From VRUE01 sp963712595 (GTDB lineage: Bacteria; Actinomycetota; Thermoleophilia; Solirubrobacterales; 70-9): a stretch of 64,000 nt of DNA. Made by a program: the position numbers and the translations under genes. Numbering within the stretch: the stretch's first letter is position 1; each line of letters opens with the position of its first letter. Under the pieces are notes generated by a model. The model made no database searches. It saw only the letters and a list, made by a program, of their open reading frames with translations, and was not told where the DNA came from. The stretch spans positions 124,001 through 188,000 of the forward strand of contig CAVQIM010000004.1 in NCBI GenBank assembly GCA_963712595.1, given 5' to 3'. Positions 24,848 to 34,780 of this stretch are shown piece by piece.

Positions 24848-25522
24848 TTAGGCTGAGAGTGTGAGGGAGGCGGCCCGCCCGGCGAGCTTCTCGGCTTGCT
24901 CGAGGGCCTCTCGCTCCAGCGCCTCGTCCTCTCCGACCCTTTCGGCGGCGATCAGTGTCGCCGCCACCTCTACTCCCAGCGCCTGGGCCTGGGCGAGGAG
25001 CGGGGCGGTCTGCATGTCGGCCGCAACAGCCCCGCGCTGCGGGGGCTGCTTGGCGGGGTGCGCGTCGAAGCTGACGATGCAGGCCGCCCGCGCGTCGTTG
25101 CCCAGCGCCTTGCCCAGCGCCGCGGTCAACCCGGGGTCGGGCCCGACCGAGCCGCCCGTGTCCTCCCCCAGCGCCGAGACGCTCCCCCCTGCCGCGATCG
25201 CCTCGGTGACCAGGAGGAGCTCGCCGAGGCGGAGGTCCGCGTCGATCGCCGCGCAGGTTCCGACCCGCACCGCGCGACGCAGCCCCAGCTCGGCCAGGTC
25301 GGCCAAGACCAGTGCCGCGCTCGGCCCGCCGATGCCGGTCGCCTGGATCGTCAGCGGGCTGCCCGCCGGAGTCTGCCCGGAGTAGCCCCAGAGCCCGCGC
25401 GCGTGATTGCTCATCTTCGGCTCCGCGAGCAGCTCCTGCGCCAGCAGCAGGGCCCTCCCCGGGTCGCCGACGAGCACGGCATCGGCGGCGATCGGAGCGG
25501 TCGGGCGCAGGTGCGTGGGCAC
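24848..25522 (-). CDS. Purine-nucleoside phosphorylase-like (PNP/UDP superfamily)
   Basis: 224 residues. Nucleoside phosphorylase fold: VLVGDPGRALLLAQELL (phosphate-binding GDP-x-R motif), IQATGIGGPSAALVLADL, VRVGTCAAIDADLRLGELLL (base-site GTC) and a shortened C-terminal part with VAADMQTAPLLAQAQALGVE (the D/E-M-E ribose motif is here DMQ). It may cleave nucleosides with phosphate, but the DMQ change suggests altered specificity. GTG at 25522 follows TAGGCT by 7 nt. Confidence 0.75.
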   Translation of the reverse strand: MPTHLRPTAPIAADAVLVGDPGRALLLAQELLAEPKMSNHARGLWGYSGQTPAGSPLTIQATGIGGPSAALVLADLAELGLRRAVRVGTCAAIDADLRLGELLLVTEAIAAGGSVSALGEDTGGSVGPDPGLTAALGKALGNDARAACIVSFDAHPAKQPPQRGAVAADMQTAPLLAQAQALGVEVAATLIAAERVGEDEALEREALEQAEKLAGRAASLTLSA

Positions 25523-25529
25523 TGCGCTC

Positions 25530-25576
25530 AGCCTATTGCCACTCCTCGTCGTCTCGACCTCCGTTGAGGCTAGCCT
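25530..25576. promoter_or_regulatory. Divergent leaderless promoters: phosphorylase / MerR-cyclase
   Basis: Minus-strand TAGGCT at 25530-25535 is 7 nt from the GTG at 25522. Plus-strand TAGCCT at 25571-25576 is 10 nt from the ATG at 25587. Confidence 0.5.
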
Positions 25577-25586
25577 CGGGTTTTCG

Positions 25587-26777
25587 ATGCCCGCCGACCA
25601 GCGAATATCCCTCAGCGAGGCCTCGCGGCGCTCGGGCGTCTCGCCGAGCACGCTGAAACGCTGGGCCGCGGAGAAGGTGGTGCCGGTGCGCCGGGGGCGC
25701 TGGACCGCGGCGGCTGCCGCCCAGGCGCGGGTCGTTGCGCGGATGCGCGAGCGCGGCCACTCGCTCGACGATCTCAAGCGCGCCGGTCGCGAGGGCCGGC
25801 TCGCCTTCGGCTTCACCGAGGATCTCTTCCCCAAGCCCGAGGAGCAGTTGAGCGTGGACGAGGTGTCCCGCGACACCGGCCTCGAGCCTGAACTGATCGA
25901 GCGAATCCTGGTCATCCTCGGCACCCCGCTCGAGCGGGAGCGGCTGCTCAGTCCCGATGACGTGCGGGCGCTGCGCCACTGCGCCCGGGTGCTTGCAGCT
26001 GGCTTCCCGCTCGTCGCCTTCCTCCAGCTCGTCCGCGTCTACGCGCAGTCGCTGCGGCGCATCGCCGATGCGGAGGTGCGGCTCTTCCATCTCTACGTTC
26101 ACGAACCGCTGATCCGCGATGGCGTTCCCGAGCTGGAGATGGCCGGGGAGATGGGGGAGCTGGCGGGGGACGTGCTTCCCCTGGCCTCGCCGCTGATCGA
26201 CTACCTGCACACCCGCTACCTGCGCTTCTTTCTCGAGCAGGACGTGATCGGCCACATGGAGAGCGACTTGGAGTCGATGTCCGACCTCGGTCAGGTTCCG
26301 ATCACGCTCTGCTTCATCGACCTCACCGGCTTCACCCGCTACACCGAGGAAGAGGGCGATCTCGAGGCGCTCGACGTGGTCGAGAACTTCGTCGAGACGG
26401 TCGAGGCGACCCTGCCCCCGGAGGCGACGATCGTGAAGACGATCGGCGACGAGGTGATGGTCGTCTCGCCCGACGCGGCCTCGCTGACCGAATGGGCGGT
26501 CGGCCTGCTTGCCCATTTCCCCGTGCGCCCTCAACCGCGCGTCGGCATCCACTGCGCCAACGCGGTCTATCGCGACGGCGACTACTTCGGCACCCACGTC
26601 AACCTCGCCCACCGCGTCGTCAGCCGTGCGCAGGCGGGCGAGGTGCTGGTCACGGATCGCGTGATCGAGACGATCGAGGAGCGGGAGGGCCTCGACTTCG
26701 AGGCGATTGGCGAGGTCGGGTTGAAGGGGTTCCCGACACCGACACCGCTCTTCCTCGTTCGCGCGGCGCCCGGCTGA
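25587..26777 (+). CDS. MerR-type HTH fused to class III adenylate/guanylate cyclase
   Basis: 396 residues. N-terminal MerR-like helix-turn-helix (SLSEASRRSGVSPSTLKRWA) at residues ~6-70, a helical middle region to ~220, then a class III cyclase homology domain (~230-385). Metal aspartates lie in CFIDLTGFTRYT and IKTIGDEVMV (Lys of KTIGD also fits adenine recognition), and the transition-state Asn/Arg in HVNLAHRVVSRAQAG. All key residues are present, so it is probably active, forming cAMP. A DNA-binding cyclase could couple cAMP production to promoter occupancy; this is inference. Confidence 0.86.
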   Translation: MPADQRISLSEASRRSGVSPSTLKRWAAEKVVPVRRGRWTAAAAAQARVVARMRERGHSLDDLKRAGREGRLAFGFTEDLFPKPEEQLSVDEVSRDTGLEPELIERILVILGTPLERERLLSPDDVRALRHCARVLAAGFPLVAFLQLVRVYAQSLRRIADAEVRLFHLYVHEPLIRDGVPELEMAGEMGELAGDVLPLASPLIDYLHTRYLRFFLEQDVIGHMESDLESMSDLGQVPITLCFIDLTGFTRYTEEEGDLEALDVVENFVETVEATLPPEATIVKTIGDEVMVVSPDAASLTEWAVGLLAHFPVRPQPRVGIHCANAVYRDGDYFGTHVNLAHRVVSRAQAGEVLVTDRVIETIEEREGLDFEAIGEVGLKGFPTPTPLFLVRAAPG

Positions 26778-26785
26778 GCCGCGCC

Positions 26786-26791
26786 TACACT
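26786..26791 (+). promoter_or_regulatory. -10 box of tilS (leaderless)
   Basis: TACACT, 6 nt before the ATG at 26798. Confidence 0.5.
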
Positions 26792-26797
26792 CAGACC

Positions 26798-27736
26798 ATG
26801 GCCGGCGACCGCATGCTCGATCAGGTGCGTGAGGGTGGCCTCTTGGCCGTTGGGACGCCGACCGTCGCGATGCTGTCGGGGGGGCGCGACTCGGTCTGCT
26901 TGCTCGACCTCGCCGTCCGGTTGCTCGGCCCCGGCCTCGTCACCGCGCTGCACGTCAACTACGGCTTGCGCGACGACTCCGACGCAGACGAAGCCCATTG
27001 CGCGGAGCTCTGCGAGCGGCTTGGCGTGCGGCTCGAGCTAGAGCGGCCGCGCCGACCGGAGGGCCCCGGAAATCTGCAGTCGTGGGCCCGTGACGTTCGC
27101 TACGCCGCGGCGGCGCGGCTGGCGTTGCCGCAGGAGGCGGCGATCGCCACCGGCCACACCGCCGACGATCAGGTGGAGACGATCCTCTACCGCCTCGCCT
27201 CCTCGCCGAGTCGGCGAGCCCTGCTGGGAATGCGCCCCCGGGACGGCAGCCTGGTGCGACCGCTGCTGGATTTCACCAGGGGGGAGACGACGGCCTACTG
27301 CGAGGAGCGGGGGCTGCGTTGGAGAGACGACCCGACCAACGAGGAGGGGGCCTATGCGCGCAACCGGGTCCGCCACCTCCTGGTCCCGGCGCTGGCGGAG
27401 ATCCACCCGGCCGCCGCGCGCAACGTCCTGCGCACGGCGGAGCTGCTGCGCGACGAGGCCGAGGTCCTCGACGCGCTCGTCGACGCCGAGCTCCGCGGCT
27501 CCAACGGTGCCGACCGCGGCACGATCTCCCTCGATCGGCTGGGCGAGCTGCCCTCAGCCCTGCGCCGGCTCGTCGTCCAGCGGCTCGCCGACCGGGCGGC
27601 CGGCCGCCCGGTGCCCGGCGCCGCCAACCACGCCGACGAGGTCGCTGCCCTGCGCCGAACCGGTACGGCGATGCTCGACCTCGGCGCCGGCGTGCGCGCG
27701 GTGGTCGAGCGCGGAATCCTCCACGCCGAGCGTTGA
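26798..27736 (+). CDS. tilS: tRNA(Ile)-lysidine synthetase TilS
   Basis: 312 residues. PP-loop SGGRDSVCLLDL near residue 26, LHVNYGLRDDSDADEAHC, ATGHTADDQVETILYRL and DDPTNEEGAYARNRVRH are the TilS signatures. It converts C34 of tRNA-Ile(CAU) to lysidine with ATP and lysine, switching decoding from AUG to AUA. The C-terminal domain is short. Begins the tilS-hpt-ftsH run seen in Bacillus. Start ATG 26798 is fixed by TACACT 6 nt upstream. Confidence 0.93.
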   Translation: MAGDRMLDQVREGGLLAVGTPTVAMLSGGRDSVCLLDLAVRLLGPGLVTALHVNYGLRDDSDADEAHCAELCERLGVRLELERPRRPEGPGNLQSWARDVRYAAAARLALPQEAAIATGHTADDQVETILYRLASSPSRRALLGMRPRDGSLVRPLLDFTRGETTAYCEERGLRWRDDPTNEEGAYARNRVRHLLVPALAEIHPAAARNVLRTAELLRDEAEVLDALVDAELRGSNGADRGTISLDRLGELPSALRRLVVQRLADRAAGRPVPGAANHADEVAALRRTGTAMLDLGAGVRAVVERGILHAER

Positions 27737-27767
27737 GCACCCGCCGTCAGCGCAGGGTCCCTATATC

Positions 27768-27773
27768 TAGACT
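27768..27773 (+). promoter_or_regulatory. -10 box of hpt (leaderless)
   Basis: TAGACT, 8 nt before the ATG at 27782. Confidence 0.5.
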
Positions 27774-27781
27774 GCGCGGCG

Positions 27782-28309
27782 ATGACGGATCCCGCGATCG
27801 GCGAGACCCTCGTCTCCAGCGAGGAGCTGACGCGTCGCGTCGCCGAGCTCGGGCGGGAGATCAGCAAGGACTACGAGGGTCGCGACCTCTTCATGGTCGG
27901 CGTGCTGAAGGGGGCCGTGCTCTTCCTCGCCGACCTGATGCGCAACATCAGCGTCACCTGCGAGGTCGACTTCATGGCTGTTTCCAGCTACGGATCGCAG
28001 ACCGACTCCTCGGGGGTGGTGCGGATCATGAAGGACCTCGACGCCCCGATCGAGGGGCGGCACGTGCTCCTCGTCGAGGACATCATCGACTCAGGCCTCA
28101 CGCTCCAGTACCTGATGCGCAACCTGAAAGCGCGCAACCCCGCCTCGCTGGAGGTCTGCGCCCTGCTGACCAAGCCGGAGCGGCTGCGCGTCGACCTCTC
28201 CCCGCGCTACATCGGTTTCGAGATCCCCAACCGCTTCGCGATCGGCTATGGCCTCGACCACGCTCAGCGCTATCGCAACCTTCCCTACGTCGCTGCGCTT
28301 ACCCTCTAG
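27782..28309 (+). CDS. hpt: Hypoxanthine phosphoribosyltransferase
   Basis: 175 residues, the family length. PRPP-binding loop VLLVEDIIDSGLTLQYL, substrate-contact DLFMVGVLKGAVLFLADLMR and YIGFEIPNRFAIGYGLD. It salvages hypoxanthine and guanine to IMP and GMP. 45 nt after tilS with its own -10 box, and followed by ftsH, the same order as in Bacillus. Confidence 0.95.
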   Translation: MTDPAIGETLVSSEELTRRVAELGREISKDYEGRDLFMVGVLKGAVLFLADLMRNISVTCEVDFMAVSSYGSQTDSSGVVRIMKDLDAPIEGRHVLLVEDIIDSGLTLQYLMRNLKARNPASLEVCALLTKPERLRVDLSPRYIGFEIPNRFAIGYGLDHAQRYRNLPYVAALTL

Positions 28310-28326
28310 CGCCGAAATCGCCCTGG

Positions 28327-28332
28327 TACGCT
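28327..28332 (+). promoter_or_regulatory. -10 box of ftsH (leaderless)
   Basis: TACGCT, 9 nt before the GTG at 28342. Confidence 0.45.
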
Positions 28333-28341
28333 GATTTTCCC

Positions 28342-30303
<1,962 letters not shown>

Positions 30304-30311
30304 TGGTGGGG

Positions 30312-30402
30312 GAGCCACGGGGTGGCTCTCGCCCTGACAAGTGCCACGCTAATTAGCGTGGCACTTTGAGTATCCGCCAGTTCGAGAGCCACCCCGTGGC
30401 TC
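30312..30402. repeat. Palindromic element family 2, copy B
   Basis: Perfect 20-bp outer arms (30312-30331 and 30383-30402), unrelated in sequence to those of copy A. Inside is a perfect 28-nt palindrome (30339-30366) with the same AAGTGCC...GGCACTT ends, then the conserved tract TGAGTATCCGCC. Lies between the co-oriented ftsH and folP. Confidence 0.87.
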
Positions 30403-30416
30403 TTCCCAGAGCTGGT

Positions 30417-30422
30417 GATACT
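30417..30422 (+). promoter_or_regulatory. -10 box of folP (leaderless)
   Basis: GATACT (TGATACT, TG-extended), 6 nt before the ATG at 30429. Confidence 0.45.
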
Positions 30423-30428
30423 TCGTTC

Positions 30429-31214
30429 ATGAAGCCGAAGCTCATGGGCGTCGTCAACGTGACTCCCGACTCCTTTTCGGACGGGGGCCGATATCTCGAT
30501 GCGACTGTGGCGATCCGGCATGGGGAGAAGCTGGTGAGGGACGGGGCGGAGATATTGGACGTGGGGGGAGAATCGACTCGGCCCGGAGCGGAGCCCGTAG
30601 CCGAGGCTGAGGAGCTGAGACGAACTGAGCCGGTTGTCGCTGCGCTGGCCGGTAAGGCGCCTCTTTCAATCGATACTTCGAAGGCGGCGGTTGCCGCTGC
30701 GGCTATCGATGCTGGGGCGGAGATCGTCAACGACGTCACCGCCCTCCAGGGGGACCTGGAGATGGCTGCGGTCTGTGCCGAGCGTGGCGCGACGGTCATC
30801 CTCATGCACATGCCCGGCAACCCGCGGACGATGCAGGACGATCCGCGCTACGACGACGTTGTCGATGACGTCAGGGCATTTCTCGCCAAGCGAACCGAAG
30901 CTGCGGTTGCGGCCGGGATCGCGGAGGAGCAGGTTTGGTTGGACCCGGGGATCGGGTTCGGAAAGACGCTCGAGCACAACCTCGAGCTGCTGCGGCGGCT
31001 GGGCGAGCTGCGGGAGCTTGGGCGGCCGCTGGTGATCGGCAGCTCGCGCAAGAGCTTCATCGGCAAGATCGACGGCTCCCCGGTGGGCGACCGGCTGGGG
31101 GGCACGATCGCCTCCTCGGTGCTCGCCGCCGCCGAGGGAGCGGACGTGCTGCGCGTCCACGACGTCGGCGAGGTCGCCCAGGCAATGCGAGTCGCCGCGG
31201 CGGTGCTTGGGTAG
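30429..31214 (+). CDS. folP: Dihydropteroate synthase
   Basis: 261 residues. MGVVNVTPDSFSDGG, LDVGGESTRPGAEPV, SIDTSKAAVAAAAIDAGAEI, DPGIGFGKTLEHNLELLR and IGSSRKSFIG are the pterin and pABA sites of DHPS. It makes dihydropteroate and is the sulfonamide target. Start ATG 30429 gives KPKLMGVVNVTPDS as the N-terminus; an upstream GTG/ATG extension would run back into the palindromic repeat. Heads folP-folB-folK. Confidence 0.95.
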   Translation: MKPKLMGVVNVTPDSFSDGGRYLDATVAIRHGEKLVRDGAEILDVGGESTRPGAEPVAEAEELRRTEPVVAALAGKAPLSIDTSKAAVAAAAIDAGAEIVNDVTALQGDLEMAAVCAERGATVILMHMPGNPRTMQDDPRYDDVVDDVRAFLAKRTEAAVAAGIAEEQVWLDPGIGFGKTLEHNLELLRRLGELRELGRPLVIGSSRKSFIGKIDGSPVGDRLGGTIASSVLAAAEGADVLRVHDVGEVAQAMRVAAAVLG

Positions 31215-31217
31215 GTT
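31212..31217 (+). promoter_or_regulatory. Possible internal -10 box of folB
   Basis: TAGGTT overlaps the folP stop codon and lies 6 nt before the folB ATG. Fits the window's leaderless spacing but could be coincidental. Confidence 0.35.
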
Positions 31218-31223
31218 CCCCCC

Positions 31224-31646
31224 ATGGAGTCGCACGACAACGGGATGGAGTCCAGCGTCGAGGTCGAGCTGCGCGGGCTCTCGATCTACACGCATCACGG
31301 TGTCAGCGATTCCGAGCAGGAGGTGGGCCAGCGGCTCGAGTTCGACGTCTCCTTCGACGTCCCGGATTGCGACGCGGTGCTCACCGATCGGATCGAGGAC
31401 ACCGTCGACTACAGCGAGGTCTGCGACATCGTCGCCCTCGCCGCCACCGAGCGCAGCTACCGCACGCTCGAGCGCCTTGCCCAGGTCGTCGGCGAGCGAC
31501 TGATGGAGCGCTACGGCTGCGAGTCGGTCCGCGTCCGCGCCGCCAAGCCGGAGCCGCCGCTGCCGTTGGCGATCCAGGAGGTCGCCGTCGAGGTCGTCCA
31601 GGAGCGCTCCGGGGAGCCCGACGAAGAAGAGGGCGAAGCCGATTAG
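31224..31646 (+). CDS. folB: Dihydroneopterin aldolase
   Basis: 140 residues, including a C-terminal extension of about 20 acidic residues beyond the usual ~120. SIYTHHGVSDSEQEVGQRLE and DTVDYSEVCDIV hold the active-site residues of FolB. It converts dihydroneopterin to 6-hydroxymethyl-dihydropterin. It starts 9 nt after folP, and its TAG overlaps the proposed ATT start of folK by one base. Confidence 0.92.
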   Translation: MESHDNGMESSVEVELRGLSIYTHHGVSDSEQEVGQRLEFDVSFDVPDCDAVLTDRIEDTVDYSEVCDIVALAATERSYRTLERLAQVVGERLMERYGCESVRVRAAKPEPPLPLAIQEVAVEVVQERSGEPDEEEGEAD

Positions 31647-32142
31647 CGACCCGCGTATCGGCTACCTCGGTCTCGGCTCCAACGTCGGCGAGCGCGAGGG
31701 GCACCTGAGGGCGGCGATCGAGCTCCTGCGCGAGCGTGGCGTGGAGGTCGAGGCGGTTTCGTCGACCTATGAGACCGAGCCGATGGGCGAGATCCTCGAC
31801 CAGCCGGACTTTCTCAACGCCGCAATCCGAATTTGCACCGAGCTGGAGCCCGAAGAGCTGCGCCTCGTCTGCAAGGACGTCGAGGCGGCTCGGGGCCGTG
31901 CCTTCGATCGGCCACGGCACAGCCCGCGGCCGCTCGACGTCGACCTGCTCCTGTTGGGCGAGGTCGAGATGAGGACGGAGCTCCTCACCCTGCCGCACCG
32001 CGAGGTAGCCAACAGGCGCTTCGTGCTCGAGCCGCTGCTGGAGCTGGACGCCGAGCTGACCCTCCCCGATGGCACGCCTTTGGCCGCGGCGCTGGCGGCG
32101 CTCGGCGAGAAGCAGCGAGTCGAGCGCGTCGGCTCGCTCTAG
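31642..32142 (+). CDS. folK: HPPK (FolK) with apparent ATT start
   Basis: 166 residues. Pterin/ATP sites are clear: GYLGLGSNVGEREGHLRAA at the N-terminus, YETEPMGE, RPRHSPRPLDVDLLLLGEVE and LPHREVANRRFVLEPLLELD. It pyrophosphorylates 6-hydroxymethyl-dihydropterin. The conserved N-terminus has no ATG, GTG or TTG within a plausible distance. The codon at the right place is ATT at 31642, which overlaps the folB stop (ATTAG) and gives the ordinary-looking start M-S-D-P-R. The nearest GTG (31741) would remove the pterin-binding strand; a TTG at 31567 would add 25 residues of out-of-frame folB. Confidence 0.9.
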   Translation: MSDPRIGYLGLGSNVGEREGHLRAAIELLRERGVEVEAVSSTYETEPMGEILDQPDFLNAAIRICTELEPEELRLVCKDVEAARGRAFDRPRHSPRPLDVDLLLLGEVEMRTELLTLPHREVANRRFVLEPLLELDAELTLPDGTPLAAALAALGEKQRVERVGSL

Positions 32143-32900
32143 GGCTGCCCGGCGGCCGTCGTGTCGCGCAGCGCGGTCAGCCAGGCGGGAGGCAGGATCG
32201 GCGGGGCGTCGCCGGGATAGTTCGGCACCACCCGCTTCGCAAGCCGGCCGGCCGGCCGGCCCTCGATCGCTGGCCGCAGGTCCTGCAGCGTCATCGCCAG
32301 GCCGAGACTGGTCGCGATCTGGAAGTCGGCCGCGTTGAGCTGCTCGCCGCCCAGCACGCCGGCCTCGATCCAGGCGTCGACCCTGTCGAGCAGGCCCGGC
32401 AGGGCGGCGAGGTCGCGGCGGACGTTCGCGTCGTCAGCGTCGTTGATGCGAACCTCGAGCGCGATGATCGGCGCCGCTGTGCGAACGGCGAGCCCGATGG
32501 GAATGCCCAGCTTGGCTCCCTCCGAGTAGCTGCGCAGCGAGGAGCTGTCCCGCTTGATCGCCCACCACGAAATCTGCCGGATCGGATGCTGCAGCTCCTC
32601 CTCGCCGAAGCACTCGGCCTCTTCGACCGCGGTGCGCTTCTCCGGGTCGGCTGGAAAGAGCGGCGGGTCGGGGCAGATCTCGTCGAGTGCCCGCGAGATC
32701 TCGCGCGACCCGACCAGCTTGCGCCCGTCGATCTTCAGCGCCGGGACCGTCTTGCCCGGGAAGCCGAGTGCGCGCAAGATCACTCGCGAGACGGCCGGAA
32801 AGAGGTCGGTGCGCTTGTAGGCGATGGCCTTTTGCTCGAGCATCAGCCCCACGGCAAGACTGGGGTGCGACGCCGGAACGGCGTAAAGACGGGCCTCCAT
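32139..32900 (-). CDS. Glutathione S-transferase-like protein
   Basis: 253 residues. N-terminal thioredoxin-fold half (LYAVPASHPSLAVGLMLEQK; GKTVPALKIDGRKLVGSREI with the cis-Pro and the Ser of the GSH gamma-Glu site) and a helical C-terminal half (LNAADFQIATSLGLAMTLQD). Actinobacteria generally lack glutathione, so the thiol may differ. ATG 32900 is fixed by TATGAT 7 nt upstream. Its stop codon and that of folK share the CTAG at 32139-32142. Confidence 0.78.
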   Translation of the reverse strand: MEARLYAVPASHPSLAVGLMLEQKAIAYKRTDLFPAVSRVILRALGFPGKTVPALKIDGRKLVGSREISRALDEICPDPPLFPADPEKRTAVEEAECFGEEELQHPIRQISWWAIKRDSSSLRSYSEGAKLGIPIGLAVRTAAPIIALEVRINDADDANVRRDLAALPGLLDRVDAWIEAGVLGGEQLNAADFQIATSLGLAMTLQDLRPAIEGRPAGRLAKRVVPNYPGDAPPILPPAWLTALRDTTAAGQP

Positions 32901-32907
32901 GAAGGGC

Positions 32908-32915
32908 ATCATAAT
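32908..32915. promoter_or_regulatory. Overlapping divergent -10 boxes: GST-like gene / coaX
   Basis: Minus TATGAT (32913-32908), 7 nt before the ATG at 32900. Plus CATAAT (32910-32915), 7 nt before the GTG at 32923. They share 4 bp. Confidence 0.62.
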
Positions 32916-32922
32916 TGCCGCC

Positions 32923-33702
32923 GTGCTCCTCGCGACCGACGTCGGCAACACCCAGACGCACCTCGGCGCCTTCGACGGCGAGGACCTGGTCGAGCACTGG
33001 CGCTTCCAGACCCGCTCGGGGGCCACGGGGGACGAGCTGGCGGAGCGCATCAGCGGCTTCTTCGGCCTGTGCGGGATGTCCTTCGCCGACGTCGACGCGC
33101 TCTGCGTCTCCTCGGTGGTACCGCCGCTCGGCACGCAGTTCGAGCAGCTCGCCCAGCGCTACCTCGGCGCCGAGTGCCTGACGATCGGTCCCGGCGTCAA
33201 GACCGGCATGCCGATCCGCATCGACAACCCGCTCGAGGTCGGCGCCGACCGGCTGGTCAATGCGATCGCGGCCTACGAGCGCTTCGGCGAGGCGTGTGTC
33301 TCGGTCGACTTCGGCACGGGCATCAACATCGACGTCGTCTCTGCCGACGGCGAGTACCTCGGCGGTGCGATCGGCCCCGGGCTCGCGCCCTCGCTCAGCG
33401 CGCTGATCGAACGGGCGGCCCGGATCGCCCGGGTCGACCTGGAAGAGCCGCGGGAAGCGATCGGCCGCTCCACCCGCGCCGCGATCCACTCCGGATTCAT
33501 CTTCGGCTTCGCCGGCCTGATCGACGGCATCGTCAGGCGAATCGAAGAGGAACTCCCAAACCCGAGGCTGCTCGCCACGGGCGGGTACGCATCGGTCGTC
33601 GTCCCCTTCACCGAGACGATCGACGAGGTCGACGACATGCTTACCCTGAAGGGGCTGCGCCTCATCCATGAGAGGAACAAGTCAACAGCCCCCGCTGACT
33701 GA
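32923..33702 (+). CDS. coaX: Type III pantothenate kinase
   Basis: 259 residues. ATP-binding LLATDVGNTQTHLG at the N-terminus, GADRLVNAIAAYERFG, SVDFGTGINIDVVS and YLGGAIGPGLAPSLSAL are CoaX signatures. It performs the first step of CoA synthesis. GTG 32923 is chosen because CATAAT is 7 nt upstream and the family begins right at this strand. The 3' end overlaps the start of dus by 35 nt. Confidence 0.95.
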   Translation: MLLATDVGNTQTHLGAFDGEDLVEHWRFQTRSGATGDELAERISGFFGLCGMSFADVDALCVSSVVPPLGTQFEQLAQRYLGAECLTIGPGVKTGMPIRIDNPLEVGADRLVNAIAAYERFGEACVSVDFGTGINIDVVSADGEYLGGAIGPGLAPSLSALIERAARIARVDLEEPREAIGRSTRAAIHSGFIFGFAGLIDGIVRRIEEELPNPRLLATGGYASVVVPFTETIDEVDDMLTLKGLRLIHERNKSTAPAD

Positions 33703-34669
33703 TCCGTTCGAGATCGGCAGCATCGAGATTCCCAATCGCGTCCTGCTGGCCCCGCTGGCGGGGATCGGCAACTGGTTCGTGCGGTTGCAGGCGAAGCGCT
33801 ACAACGCCGGCCTAGCCGTCTCCGAGATGGTCTCGAGCTTCGGCCTGCACCACCGCAACGAGCGCACCCTGCGCGAGCTGATGCGGATCCACCCCGACGA
33901 GCACCCGGTCTCGATCCAGCTCTTCGGCCACGACGCCGAGGTGATGCGCTCCGGCGCCGCGGTCGCCGCCGAAGCCGGCGCCGATCTGATCGACATCAAC
34001 ATGGGCTGCCCAGTGCGAAAGGTCCGCCGAACCGGCGCCGGTGCCGAGCTGCTCCGCGACCACGAGCTCGCCCTGGCGCTGGCCCGTGGCGCCGCCGAGG
34101 GCAGCGGCCTGCCGGTGACGGTGAAGCTGCGCTCCGGGATCGAAGCCGGCGATCGCAGCGGCTTCGAGCTGGCCGTGCGCCTGGTCGAGGAGGCCGGCGT
34201 CGCCGCGATCGCCTTCCACCCGCGGGCCGCGACCGCCGGCCACAAGGGCAGCCCCGACTACGCGCTGACCCGCGAGCTGGCGGAGCGGTTGGAGGTGCCC
34301 GTGATCGTCTCCGGCGGCCTGAAGAGCGCAGCAGCGGCGCGCGCCGCCTACGAGGAGTCGGGGGCGGCGGCGGTGATGATGGCCCGTGGCTCGCTCGGCA
34401 ATCCCTGGGTCTTCGAGGAGCTGACCGGCCGCCGCACGGAGCCGCCCAAGCGCGCCGAGGTCGTCGCCGAGCTGCTCTGGGTGATCGATCGAGCCGAGGA
34501 GCATCTCGGTACCGAGCGCGCCGGTCGCTACATGCGCAAGTTCTACCCCTGGTACGTCGAGCCGCTTGGGGCCTCTCCCGAGCTGGCGGAGGAGCTGCAG
34601 CGCCGCGCGGACCTGCCTGGCGCTCGTCGTCTGATCGCCGATCTGGCCGCTCCAGTGGCCTCGCTATAA
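33668..34669 (+). CDS. dus: tRNA-dihydrouridine synthase
   Basis: 333 residues, FMN-dependent TIM barrel. RVLLAPLAGIGNWFVRL, SIQLFGHDAEVM, DINMGCPVRKVRRTGAGAEL with the catalytic Cys, TVKLRSGIEAGD, and MMARGSLGNPWVFEEL. The closest class is DusB by position beside lysS in Bacillus. It reduces uridines in tRNA D-loops. It starts inside the coaX 3' end. The TATAAT of the greA promoter straddles its stop codon. Confidence 0.93.
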   Translation: MRGTSQQPPLTDPFEIGSIEIPNRVLLAPLAGIGNWFVRLQAKRYNAGLAVSEMVSSFGLHHRNERTLRELMRIHPDEHPVSIQLFGHDAEVMRSGAAVAAEAGADLIDINMGCPVRKVRRTGAGAELLRDHELALALARGAAEGSGLPVTVKLRSGIEAGDRSGFELAVRLVEEAGVAAIAFHPRAATAGHKGSPDYALTRELAERLEVPVIVSGGLKSAAAARAAYEESGAAAVMMARGSLGNPWVFEELTGRRTEPPKRAEVVAELLWVIDRAEEHLGTERAGRYMRKFYPWYVEPLGASPELAEELQRRADLPGARRLIADLAAPVASL

Positions 34670-34670
34670 T
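34665..34670 (+). promoter_or_regulatory. greA: Consensus -10 (TATAAT) for greA
   Basis: TATAAT overlaps the dus stop and leaves a leader of about 105 nt before greA, containing a GGTGTGG/CCGCACC hairpin and a GTTTTT tract (about 34690-34735). The -35 is weak. Confidence 0.5.
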
Positions 34671-34780
34671 CCCGCGACTTCCGGCCCTGGTGTGGTGATG
34701 CAAATGCCGCCGCACCTGGGCGTTTTTGGGTCTAGGACACTTTTTCCGCCGTCTCAATCCGCAAAGCGAGGTCAGGTCAA

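Noticed and set aside
34690..34740. Riboswitch upstream of greA
   Set aside because: Hairpin and T-tract are present, but no conserved ligand-binding core of a known class is recognisable.
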